A stretch of 64,000 bases of DNA. It comes from Vreelandella neptunia. Lineage in GTDB: Bacteria; Pseudomonadota; Gammaproteobacteria; Pseudomonadales; Halomonadaceae. A model generated the notes under the pieces. That model did not search any database. It saw only the letters and a program-made list of their open reading frames with translations, and was not told where the DNA came from. The position numbers and the translations under genes were made by a program. The stretch's first letter is position 1. The number at the start of each line of letters is the position of its first letter. The stretch is taken from positions 496,001 through 560,000 of the forward strand of contig NZ_JAKVTW010000001.1 of assembly GCF_022489065.1 (NCBI RefSeq). Direction: 5' to 3'. Positions 1-9,000 of the stretch are shown one piece after another.

Positions 1-1974
1 ATCCCCTACCTGATCTTTAAGGATAGTATTACCGCCGCCAATAAAGGCGACGTATTGGCGCCCCTCATACTCATAGACTGCAGGGTTAGAGACGGAGGGT
101 GCTTCGAGCTGATCCGACCAGAGCTGCTCGCCGGTTTCAAGGGAGTAGGCGCGCACCTTGGCATCCATAGAGGCGCCGATAAAGATGATATCGCCTGCGG
201 TTACCGCCGGTCCGCCGATGGTGGGCGAGCCCCAGCTTTCGGGCATAAAGAAGCCATGCTGCTGCGATGCGCCTACCGGACGACGCCATTTTATATCGCC
301 AGTGGACATATCCAGGGCCACCAACTCGCCAAAGGGAGGCTCCCAGCAGGGCATGCCAAGCCAGTTCTGAGCGATTTCAAGCAGGATCCCGTAGGGTGCC
401 CCTTCCTGAGAGGCAAAGCCACTCTCATTACCCGACGATCTGTTGGCTGAGTCATAGGCTTCGCGATCATAGAGCTTCAGGGTTTGTACAATGTGCGAGG
501 TATTCACGATGGCGGTTTGGCTTTCGGGATCAAACGCCACGCCACCCCACTGCACACCGCCGGCCGTGATGGGGTAACCCATAGTCCCTGCGCCTTCAGT
601 GGTGGGCGGGGTGTATAGCCCTTCATACCAGAGATCGTCCCACAGGGCGGAGCACTCCCCGAAACTTACGGCATCAGCCAACGCCCAGACCTCGGGCTTC
701 TCGGACTGATCCAACAGCGGTGCTGGTTTAGTCGGGAAGGGCTGGGTAGGCGCGTAAACTTCACCTTCTACATTACCGTCGCCACCCGGTACTGGGCGCT
801 CTTCAATCGGCCAGACGTCTTCGCCGGTTTCACGATTGACGACAAATAAAAAGCCCATTTTAGTCGCCTGGATGAGTGCCGGTATCTCCTCGCCATCCAC
901 GGTAATATCCATTAGCGTTGGGGCGGCGTTAATATCGTAATCCCAGATATCGTGGTGCACCCACTGACGTGACCAGGCCACTTCACCGGTCTCGATATCC
1001 AAGGCGGTGGTTGAAGTCGCTAATGGCACTTCGTCGCTACGATTGCCACCCCAGAAGTTGGGCGAGGGAGAAGAAACGGGTAAATAGACTAAACCTAGCT
1101 CTTCGTCGGCGGACATGTGCGTCCAAACATTGGCGGTACCGCTCTGCTCGCGTACCTCATCTGAGAGTGCCTGGAACGTCCACTCTCGCTCGCCGGTACG
1201 CGCATTGATTGCAAATACAGTGCCGGGCGGCGCTTGTTCATAGGCCCAGTCCATCCCCGCCCAGCCAAGGATTAGGCGATCACCCACCACGGTGGGCGGC
1301 TGCAGCAGCGACAACGGCCACACATCGTTGGTGTCATTCCACTGGTTAACATCGAGCACGCCGTTATTGGCAAAGTTTTCGCACCGTTCGCCGCTATCGG
1401 CATCCAGTGCGAACAGCTGCGCATCCATAGTGCCCATATAGACAATTTTCTGACAGGACTCGCCATCTTCTGGATCATCGGCCTGCCAATAGGCGACGCC
1501 GCGATTCTTTAAGACAGGCTGGGTTAGCGCTTCAAGAGAGGATTCGGTGTCAAAGCTCCATTTTTCTTCCCCTGTGGCCGGGTTGAGCGCCAGAATTCGA
1601 TAAAAAGGCGTACCGATATAGAGCGTGTCATTGGCGAATACCGGGGTAGCAGACCAAACGGAAGCCGGTAACTCGCCCGAGCCATCGGAAACATCGCCCG
1701 TATGGACTTCCCAGGCTTTCTCAAGCTCGCCTACATTGTCGGCATTGATCTGATCCAGCGGACTATATTTTTGCGCATTGAGCTGGCCATGGAAGCTATC
1801 CCAGGTGGGTTCGCTAGGCACCAAAGGTATGGGTGTAGCGCTAACTTCTTCCTGCTGGGCAGCATTTTCCTGCTCCTCAGGCTCTTCTTGTGCCAAAAGT
1901 GGCATAGGGGCAAGGCAAATTGCCAGCGCAGTAGCCGTGCCCAGGCGTTGTTTAGTGGTGATCAAAGTCGGCAT
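1..1974 (-). CDS. PQQ-dependent dehydrogenase, glucose/quinate/shikimate family, catalytic subunit (C-terminus cut by window edge)
   Basis: The reading frame stays open for 658 codons from an ATG at 1974 to the window edge. The start has AAGGAG eight bases upstream, overlapping the stop of the preceding gene. The N-terminus is a cleavable-type signal peptide ending near PMPLLA, followed by an acidic linker, so the enzyme is probably periplasmic. Family landmarks are KYSPLDQINADNVGELEKAW near the start of the domain, repeated tryptophan-docking-like blades (LNPATGEEKW), and HDIWDYDINAAPTLMDITV. In that segment Asp345 aligns with the catalytic Asp of E. coli Gcd, and Lys372 matches its PQQ-contacting Lys. 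Such enzymes oxidise sugars or cyclic polyols and pass electrons to ubiquinone. The substrate cannot be told from sequence. The five-helix anchor normally fused at the N-terminus is absent here; the adjacent small membrane gene probably supplies it. Perhaps only 10-20 C-terminal residues are missing. Confidence 0.88.
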   Translation of the reverse strand, partial: MPTLITTKQRLGTATALAICLAPMPLLAQEEPEEQENAAQQEEVSATPIPLVPSEPTWDSFHGQLNAQKYSPLDQINADNVGELEKAWEVHTGDVSDGSGELPASVWSATPVFANDTLYIGTPFYRILALNPATGEEKWSFDTESSLEALTQPVLKNRGVAYWQADDPEDGESCQKIVYMGTMDAQLFALDADSGERCENFANNGVLDVNQWNDTNDVWPLSLLQPPTVVGDRLILGWAGMDWAYEQAPPGTVFAINARTGEREWTFQALSDEVREQSGTANVWTHMSADEELGLVYLPVSSPSPNFWGGNRSDEVPLATSTTALDIETGEVAWSRQWVHHDIWDYDINAAPTLMDITVDGEEIPALIQATKMGFLFVVNRETGEDVWPIEERPVPGGDGNVEGEVYAPTQPFPTKPAPLLDQSEKPEVWALADAVSFGECSALWDDLWYEGLYTPPTTEGAGTMGYPITAGGVQWGGVAFDPESQTAIVNTSHIVQTLKLYDREAYDSANRSSGNESGFASQEGAPYGILLEIAQNWLGMPCWEPPFGELVALDMSTGDIKWRRPVGASQQHGFFMPESWGSPTIGGPAVTAGDIIFIGASMDAKVRAYSLETGEQLWSDQLEAPSVSNPAVYEYEGRQYVAFIGGGNTILKDQVGD

Positions 1975-1984
1975 GGTCGGCTCC

Positions 1985-2350
1985 TTAGGTATGGGTGGCT
2001 CGGGCGTGATGCGACGGGCGAACCGTATCGAGGAGCAGCCCGATCAGGCCGATCACCATAGCAACGCAGATCCACCACTGGTGTAGCAGCATTGCAGCGA
2101 AAAAAGTGCCAGCAAGGCCTATCAGAATGAGCACCCGCAGTGTGATGGAAACACCACGTCCCGATACCTTAAAAAGAATTAACGCCATCACTGTAAGAGC
2201 GAGGCAGGCAAAAATGGCGACCATTGCGCCAAGTGTCCCATTAACTCCGGTCAGTGGGGTGAAATAGGCATAGAGAGCGATAGCGAGACCTGCGAGCGAG
2301 GCGATCAATAGCATCATTGCGCCTAGCCGGGTCGAGGGTGATATCGACAT
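1985..2350 (-). CDS. Small four-helix membrane protein, probable anchor of the adjacent PQQ dehydrogenase
   Basis: A 121-residue protein starts at the ATG at 2350, which has a strong AAGGAGG eight bases upstream; an in-frame ATG farther upstream lacks such a site. It contains four hydrophobic helices (about residues 9-30, 37-60, 70-88 and 92-108) with short charged loops and a His-rich C-terminus (SHHARATHT). The stop codon is 10 bases from the start of the PQQ enzyme and forms part of that gene's ribosome-binding site, so the two are translationally linked. In Gcd/QuiA-type enzymes, N-terminal transmembrane helices anchor the PQQ barrel and bind quinone; this gene resembles that region as a separate polypeptide. 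The function is inferred from position and topology. Confidence 0.75.
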   Translation of the reverse strand: MSISPSTRLGAMMLLIASLAGLAIALYAYFTPLTGVNGTLGAMVAIFACLALTVMALILFKVSGRGVSITLRVLILIGLAGTFFAAMLLHQWWICVAMVIGLIGLLLDTVRPSHHARATHT

Positions 2351-2376
2351 AGCGTTTCTTCCTCCTTGATGATTGG

Positions 2377-2390
2377 CATAGCAAGCTATG
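2377..2390. repeat. 14-bp palindrome upstream of the PQQ operon
   Basis: CATAGCAAGCTATG is a perfect inverted repeat 27 bases upstream of the ATG of the small membrane gene, inside the 100-base gap after the allophanate hydrolase gene. It could be an operator or a short leader hairpin. It may also be chance; no T-run follows, so it is not a terminator. Confidence 0.3.
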
Positions 2391-2450
2391 GGCACTATTA
2401 ACTTAGCAGATAACAACACCTTTTCGACCTGAGTGCTACCGCTTAACTAA

Positions 2451-4271
2451 CTATGACTGACGCTTTAACCATCCTCGCCAGCCGCCAAACTCAGTAATGT
2501 CCTCTGCTTCACCCCCTTCGTTTAACGCCCCTGCGGTGCAGATAAAGCCGCATTTCCAACTACCGTCGGCAAGTTCCACTTGGCCTAAACCGAGCGGGGC
2601 AGGAATGCCTGCTAAAAAGCTACCCACGGCTTCGATGGGTAGGCGCCATACTTCCACTTCAATGGCTTGGCCATTTTCGTCGCGCAGCATTGCCGGGCGT
2701 TTGGGTGGCCCGCCTGCCAGGGCAAACAGCTTGTAGCACGTCGCGCTATGGGTGCTGCTAACCAATACGCCGCCACGTTCAGTTAATTGGTGATTAAGTG
2801 GCAGGCCCTGCAGATGTGCACCACACACTACCAGCTCCATGGTGCCGTCTTGGGCATTGGTTAAGGGCTCAGATAACGCCGGATGGGCAACGCCCGTGGC
2901 GCCTAATGGCAGCATTAAACGTGCTTCGAGAGCTCGGCCTAAAGAGAGCAGCGTTAAGTCAGCAAAGACCACCCCAAACAGCGTGACGCCCACCGGCAAC
3001 GACTGCTCGGTAAAGCCTATCGGCACGGCAAGGGCGCTGTAGTCGAGCAGGTTCATAAAGTTGGTCCAGATGCCCAGCCGTGAGTTCACCCCAATAGGAT
3101 CCGCTGCCACCTCTGCCTTGGTGGGGTGGGTCACCGTAGTGGGCGAGAGCATCACATCCACTTGGCTAATAAGCGCGTCGGCCTGACGCTTAAATTCTGC
3201 AAGTTTATAGCGCGCATCGAAGGCGTCCACCGCCAGCGGCGTGGCGCCACCTTGGGTAATTTCAAAGGTGACCGGGTGCACAGCATCCGGGTGGCTCTTC
3301 AACAAATCGCGAATCACATGGTAGCGCTCGGCCACCCAGGGGCCTTCGTACAGCAAGCGTGCGGCAGCCAAGAGGGGAGAGCAGTCTAACTCGACTTTCT
3401 CACCGCCAATAGCTTCCAACTCGGCAATCGCTTGGTGCATTCCCTGGGTATAAGCTGCATCGGTTTGCCACTGGGTTTCCAGCGGCACCCCAAAGCGGAA
3501 CGCCGCAGGTGCTTTGCCATAGCGTTTACCATGCACGGCAAACTGGTGTTCGCGAGACCAGGCGCAATGGTCATCATAGGCAGCGGTAATATTTAGCACT
3601 TTCGCCGCATCGTCGGCGGTAAGGGTAAACAGGCTGATAGTGTCGAGCGTGGCGCAAGCTGGCACCACGCCGCGGGTGCTGAGTAGCCCCAGGCTGGGCT
3701 TAACGCCGTATAGATTATGAAAACAGGCAGGCACACGACCGGACCCAGCCGTATCGGTGCCCAACGCGAAGCTCACCATGCCAGCGGCGGTGACCACCGC
3801 AGAGCCACTGCTGGAACCGCCGGTAATGTAGTCAGGATTAAAGGCGTTGGCCGGAACTCCGTAGTCACTCAGAGCGCGCTCACCCACCAACCCTGTTGCG
3901 AACTGATCCAGGTTGGTTTTCCCCATTGGGATGGCGCCCGCATCGATTAACTGCTGCACCACAAAGGCATTTTCGCTGGGTGTATAGGCATACGCCGGGC
4001 TACCTGCCGTGGTAGGAATTCCCGCCAGGTCAATATTATCTTTCATCGCAAAAGGAATGCCGTACAGCGGCAGCGTCTTTGGCGACTCTCCTTCTAAACG
4101 CTGCAAATAGGGTTCCAGCTGTTCACTTGTAAGGCGATTAATCCAAGCGGGTTCTGTACCGTGGCTTTTCTCTTGTGCGAGCAGCTCGTCGATTAACGCA
4201 GCAGGGGTGAGTTCACCCTGCTGATAGGCGGTGTGTAGGGTAGCAATATCCAGCGATGTAATGGGAGGCAT
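2451..4271 (-). CDS. atzF: Allophanate hydrolase
   Basis: This 606-residue protein hydrolyses allophanate to ammonia and CO2, the last step of the guanidine route encoded by this operon. The N-terminal amidase-signature domain carries the Ser-cisSer-Lys triad: Lys77 in PFAMKDN, Ser153 in GGSSSGS and nucleophile Ser177 in TDTAGSGR. The C-terminal ~130 residues form the separate allophanate-hydrolase C domain, which usually processes a decarboxylated intermediate (GAHLQGLPLNHQL region). The chosen ATG at 4271 follows AGGA by nine bases and begins MPPITSL. An in-frame ATG at 4337 would overlap the upstream gene by 35 bases and adds 22 residues unlike the family. Length is typical for AtzF. It is the last gene of the operon. 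Confidence 0.93.
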   Translation of the reverse strand: MPPITSLDIATLHTAYQQGELTPAALIDELLAQEKSHGTEPAWINRLTSEQLEPYLQRLEGESPKTLPLYGIPFAMKDNIDLAGIPTTAGSPAYAYTPSENAFVVQQLIDAGAIPMGKTNLDQFATGLVGERALSDYGVPANAFNPDYITGGSSSGSAVVTAAGMVSFALGTDTAGSGRVPACFHNLYGVKPSLGLLSTRGVVPACATLDTISLFTLTADDAAKVLNITAAYDDHCAWSREHQFAVHGKRYGKAPAAFRFGVPLETQWQTDAAYTQGMHQAIAELEAIGGEKVELDCSPLLAAARLLYEGPWVAERYHVIRDLLKSHPDAVHPVTFEITQGGATPLAVDAFDARYKLAEFKRQADALISQVDVMLSPTTVTHPTKAEVAADPIGVNSRLGIWTNFMNLLDYSALAVPIGFTEQSLPVGVTLFGVVFADLTLLSLGRALEARLMLPLGATGVAHPALSEPLTNAQDGTMELVVCGAHLQGLPLNHQLTERGGVLVSSTHSATCYKLFALAGGPPKRPAMLRDENGQAIEVEVWRLPIEAVGSFLAGIPAPLGLGQVELADGSWKCGFICTAGALNEGGEAEDITEFGGWRGWLKRQS

Positions 4272-4302
4272 GATTAAATTCCTAATGTTATTAACGGTGA
4301 CC

Positions 4303-5001
4303 TTAATTAAGCGTTGATGCTGAAAGTCGTTCTCCAACCCGCCAGGGCTGGGTGGATAGCACTACCTGCCAACCGTCTTGGTCGCGCTGCAAGTAGTTGA
4401 AGCAGAGGCTAGCGCGCCAGCGCAGGGCGTCGTCAGTTAAGTCACTTAATGGTTCAAATAAGGCTGCTGAGCTGGCCGTTACAGCTCGTGGAGTAATCGC
4501 CATGGCGTGGTTGCCCAGTTGCAGCCAGCGAAGGTGGCCCTGCTCGTCGCACCGAATCTCTTCTTCAGCAGCCTCTGTGGAAATCTGTTGCCAGTGCTCA
4601 ACGTAGTGGTCGTGAGGGTGTCGCTCTTCCAGGGTGGTGCCGTTAATCCATTGCAGTAGCCCTACATCCTTTTCTAAGCCGGGGCATAGATTTTGAAAAC
4701 GGTGCCAGGTGCATAGCAAGGAGCGTCGTTCGCCTTCGATTTGAGTAACACCGGCAAAGGCGGTGAGTCCTGCTAGCCACTCAAGCTGGCGGCGGTCGCA
4801 CCCCTCTAAGCAAGTGATGCCGGAAAAATCCGGTCCGTTTGCAGGCAGGCGTAGATCAGCATGCCACTGCTCGCCCTGGAGCCAGACAACCTGAGTGGTG
4901 GTGTCGGCCTGTTGGTAAGGCGGGGTGGCAGGTTCCGCATAAAGCGTGCGCTGCCAACCCCCGAGAAATTCGCGAGGTATGCTAGGCAAGGAAACGCTCA
5001 T
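4303..5001 (-). CDS. Uncharacterised protein of the guanidine operon
   Basis: A 232-residue protein whose ATG overlaps the stop of the upstream oxygenase gene by four bases, so it is co-translated with it. I do not recognise a family with confidence. It has no signal peptide or membrane helix. The sequence is rich in Trp, Gln and short beta-like stretches (TTQVVWLQGEQWHADLRLP, LLCTWHRFQNLCPG, YVEHWQQI), which suggests a compact beta-barrel of lipocalin or calycin type. The phrase WLQ-x-x-x-x-x-ADLRLP recalls proteins of that fold, but this is only an impression. There are several cysteines and His/Asp residues (EERHPHDHYVEHW) but no catalytic motif I can name. Lying between an oxygenase and allophanate hydrolase, it may bind a pathway compound or assist the oxygenase. 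Confidence 0.8.
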   Translation of the reverse strand: MSVSLPSIPREFLGGWQRTLYAEPATPPYQQADTTTQVVWLQGEQWHADLRLPANGPDFSGITCLEGCDRRQLEWLAGLTAFAGVTQIEGERRSLLCTWHRFQNLCPGLEKDVGLLQWINGTTLEERHPHDHYVEHWQQISTEAAEEEIRCDEQGHLRWLQLGNHAMAITPRAVTASSAALFEPLSDLTDDALRWRASLCFNYLQRDQDGWQVVLSTQPWRVGERLSASTLN

Positions 5002-6062
5002 TCGGGGCCCTCCTTATGTTTGCCGTGCTGGCCCAGGCTGCCTACTTCCCGGGCACCTTCGGGAAGCGTAATCTCACCCTTTGCCAAACGCTCGCGCAGG
5101 TAGCGGAAGGTTTGGATAGTTTGGGCATAAAGATGATCGCCCGCTTTGAGCGGTGCGTAATGGGCTTTACCGTGCTGCTCGACTAATTCGGGTAGTGGGG
5201 CGACTTCGGTATGATAATCGCAGGCGAAAAACAGCGGGAAGGAGTAGCGCTCTTCCTTCACTTTACGCACTCGGTGGGAGGTGGCGACAAACTCGCCGTT
5301 GCTCCATATCTCAAGCATATCGCCAATATTCACCACCAAGGCATCATCTCGATAGGGAACGTCGATCCATTCACCCGCGCCGTTCATTACTTCAAGGCCA
5401 GGGGCGGTAGGCAGTAACAGGGTGAAACACTCGTAGTCGGTATGGGCGCCAATGCCCTGAGCATCTTCGGCATCGGGATTATACGGATAGTGAATCAGGC
5501 GCAGCTGGCTGGGGGGCTTTGTGACGTAACCCAGCAGGTGGTCCTCATCAAGCCCTAACGCCAGGGAAAAGCCGCCCATAAGTGTGCGGCCAACCTGGTA
5601 GGCAGCGTCATAATAGGCGGCGACAGGTTCGCGGAAACCGTCCAGATCCGGCCAGGGGTTGGGCCCGAGTAAAGGCGTGCTCGCCAAGACATCCGGATCA
5701 TCGCTAGGAAGCTCAAAGGCAAGATCAAAGGCCTCTTTCATATCCGGTTTTTTGGGGTCCGGCGACTCTTCACCGGGCGGCACATACCCCCGGTGGTGGT
5801 GGTAAAGACCAATATAGCGCTCCATCTTGGTCTCGGTTGGCTGGGCAAAGAAGCGCTTGGCTTGGGTGATTAGCCCATCGCGCAGAGAGCCATCAATGCC
5901 GTGCCCGACCATTTGAAAGAAACCCACTTCGCGGGCAGCGCGGCCAAGTTGATCGGCGACGACTTGGCGCGCGCTACTATCCCCATGCAGCAGGTCGTGA
6001 ATATCAATCACCGGTATAGCCTGAAAATCGGCGAGTCGCTGATCGTTCATTGATTGGCTCAT
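4998..6062 (-). CDS. 2-oxoglutarate/Fe(II)-dependent oxygenase of the isopenicillin N synthase family
   Basis: A 354-residue double-stranded beta-helix oxygenase with the DIOX_N segment first (VIDIHDLL, EVGFFQMVGHG) and the Fe(II)/2OG core after it. The metal ligands are His207 and Asp209 (GAHTDYE) and His263 (TSHRV). Arg272 and Ser274 (ERYSFPLFF) form the RxS motif that binds 2-oxoglutarate. The start overlaps the carboxylase stop by four bases and the stop overlaps the next start by four, so it is an integral operon member. Known relatives range from flavanol and gibberellin oxidases to the ethylene-forming enzyme, which releases guanidine as it hydroxylates arginine. The HTDY motif and GIGAHTDY context resemble that enzyme, but substrate pocket residues cannot be judged by eye. 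Placement in a guanidine operon suggests a guanidino substrate; this is inference. Confidence 0.9.
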   Translation of the reverse strand: MSQSMNDQRLADFQAIPVIDIHDLLHGDSSARQVVADQLGRAAREVGFFQMVGHGIDGSLRDGLITQAKRFFAQPTETKMERYIGLYHHHRGYVPPGEESPDPKKPDMKEAFDLAFELPSDDPDVLASTPLLGPNPWPDLDGFREPVAAYYDAAYQVGRTLMGGFSLALGLDEDHLLGYVTKPPSQLRLIHYPYNPDAEDAQGIGAHTDYECFTLLLPTAPGLEVMNGAGEWIDVPYRDDALVVNIGDMLEIWSNGEFVATSHRVRKVKEERYSFPLFFACDYHTEVAPLPELVEQHGKAHYAPLKAGDHLYAQTIQTFRYLRERLAKGEITLPEGAREVGSLGQHGKHKEGPE

Positions 6063-9000
6063 GGGGTTACTTCCTCTTCGCTGCTAAGTACAACAATGGG
6101 CTGCCCAGGGGCAATTGGCGACCCCTCTGAAAGCGGCAGGCGAATAACCCGACCATCACAGTGGGCAGTGATCTCAACTTCCATTTTCATCGACTCCACC
6201 ACTGCCACCGGCTGGCCAGCGGTTACCTGCTCGCCTTCTTCCACCAGTAATTTCCACAGGCTGCCGGTAACGGGGCTTTCGATGCCTATTTCGTTGTCAT
6301 CCAGCGCTGCCACTTCGGTAGTTTCTGGGGCTTGATCTTCAAAGGTGAACTGGCCATTATCCCGCCAAGCAGTCATTTCCGCCTGGAAGGCGGCTTCACG
6401 TTTTGAGCGGAAGGTCTCAATCGCCGTGGAATTTTTGTCATTTTCGGCTTGGTAGTCCGCCAAGCGAAAGCGGGCGGTTTCAATGGATAAGTCATATCGA
6501 CCATGGGGGAAATCCCGACGAATTTGCTCAAGCTCGTCGTGGCTGACTTCATGAAAGCGCAATTGATCAAAAAAGCGCAGCAGCCAGGGATTTTCAAAAT
6601 GTGCTGTGGTGCGGTAGCGGTTCCACATTTGTAGCGTGCGACCGACAAATTGGTAGCCACCGGGGCCTTCCATGCCATACACACACAGATAAGCGCCGCC
6701 TATGCCCACCGAGTTTTCTGCCGTCCAGGTGCGTGCGGGGTTGTACTTGGTGGTTACCAGCCGCTGGCGCGGGTCAAGCGGTGTGGCAACGGGTGCACCC
6801 AGATAGACATCTCCCAACCCCATCACCAGGTAGCGGGCATCGAAGACGATATCGCGCACCTGCTGTTCGCTTTCAAGCGCATTGATACGGCGAATGAAAT
6901 CCAGGTTACTGGGGCACCAGGGGGCATCCGGGCGCACGCTGCGCTGATATTTGTCGATGGCTTCATGGCAGGCGGGGTCGTCCCAGGAGAGCGGTAGATT
7001 CACCACCCGCGACTCGACTTCTAGCGATTCCACATCGACCAGCGCCTGCTCAGCGTGTTGCAGATAGGTGAGCAGTTCGTCCAGGGTCAGTTCCAAGGGC
7101 TCATAGTGAATCTGCAGCGAGCGAATGCCAGGGGTTAATTCCCGCAGACCAGGCAGCGAATGCTCCCGCAGCCACAGCATCCAGGCGTGTACCCGAAAGC
7201 GTAGCGCGATATCCAGTTCCATGGCGCCGAACTCGATCAGCAGGAAATCATCGCCGGCGCGGCGATAAACAATGCGCTCACCGGCTTGCTCTGCGGGCAC
7301 ATCGCGGACGATAGGCGTATCGCACTCTGGCTGAATCGCTTCGACGGGCGCCGCTGTGAGAGACGCCAGCTGGGCGAGCTGGCGCTCTTCAAGGGCGCGG
7401 GCGGTGGCCAGACTCATCGGCACAAAGCGTATGGTGTCACCTGCTGCCAGTTGCCCCAGCTTCCAGCGCTCGGAACGCACCACGGTGGCGGGGCAGACAA
7501 AACCGCCTAGTGAGGGGCCATCGGGGCCGAGGATGACCGGCATATCTCCGGTAAAGTCGATGGTGCCGAAGGCGTAGGCGTTATCGTGGATATTGGAGGG
7601 GTGCAGGCCCGCCTCACCGCCGTCGGCTCGCGCCCACTCCGGGCGGGGGCCAATCAGCCTTACGCCGGTGCGGCTGGAGTTGTAGTGAACTTCCCACTCG
7701 TGGTCGAAAAAGCGTTCGATATCCTCATCGGTGAAAAAGTCCGGCGCGCCATGGGGGCCGTAAAGCACTGCTACTTGCCAGGTTTTACCGCTGCTTATAT
7801 TGCTAAAGGTCGGGATGAGCGTCTTATCAAGCTGAGCCGCCGGGGTAGGCGTGATCACAGGCAAATCGAGCATATCGCCGCTGCGCAGTGCGCGCCCGCC
7901 ATGGCCACCAAACTGGCCTAACGTGAAGGTGCTACGCGAGCCCAAGTAGCGAGGGCAGGCAATGCCGCCGCGCACCAATAGATAGGCGCGGGCGCCCGCC
8001 GCGGCCTGGTCCATCGTCAGCGTGGCACCGGCAGGAATATCTACTACTTGCCAGAAGGCGACTTCTTCGCCATCTAGCGTGGCGGGGAGTTCGGCACCTG
8101 CCAGCACGATTTGCGTCGCGCGGTGAAAGCGCAGCGTCGGGCCTGTCAGGGTGATCTCAAGCCCGGCGGCATCGCTGGGGTTGTCGAGCAGACGATTACC
8201 CAGCCGAAACGACCAGTCATCAAAAGGCCCCGAGGGCGGCACACCCACATCCCAGTGGCCCTGGCGGCCTGGGAAGTCCTGAATCGTCGTCATTGTGCCA
8301 GGGGCGATCACCTCTACGACGGGGGGCGCCCACTCAAGGGTGGCAAGCCAGTGCGTATCCAGGTCGGCATGCTGAAATCGCTCGGCACGCAGAGCATGGG
8401 CCAGCCAGCTGCGGTTGGTGGTGATGCCATAAACGCTGGCGGCATCAAGCGTTGCAGCTAACTGCTCAATAGCAGCGTCGCGGCTGTCGGCGTGAGCGAT
8501 TACTTTGGCCAGCATGGGGTCGAACAGCGGTGATATCTCCAGCCCGGCTTCTATGGCGTGGTCGATACGCAGGCCGTCAGCCTGAGGGAAATCAACCTCA
8601 GTCAGCAAGCCTGCGCTGGGGCGAAAGTCGTGGGCGGGATCTTCGGCGTATAAGCGCGCCTGAACCGCGTGTCCGCTGGGCACGAGTTCTTTTGTCAGCT
8701 CTTCAAGATCGGGCAGCTCTCCCGCCCCCAGCCTCACCATCCACTCAACAATATCAATGCCATACACCATCTCGGTGACGCCATGCTCGACCTGGAGCCG
8801 GGTGTTCACCTCGAGAAAATAGAACGCCTCACGCTCGGTATCATAAATAAACTCGACGGTACCGGCGCTGCGGTAGTTGACCGCTCTGCCCAAATGAACA
8901 GCGGTTTCGTGCAGCGCCTGGCGAACGTGTTCTGGCAGATTAGGGGCCGGGCACTCTTCGAGCACCTTTTGGTGGCGGCGCTGGGTGGAGCAGTCCCGTT

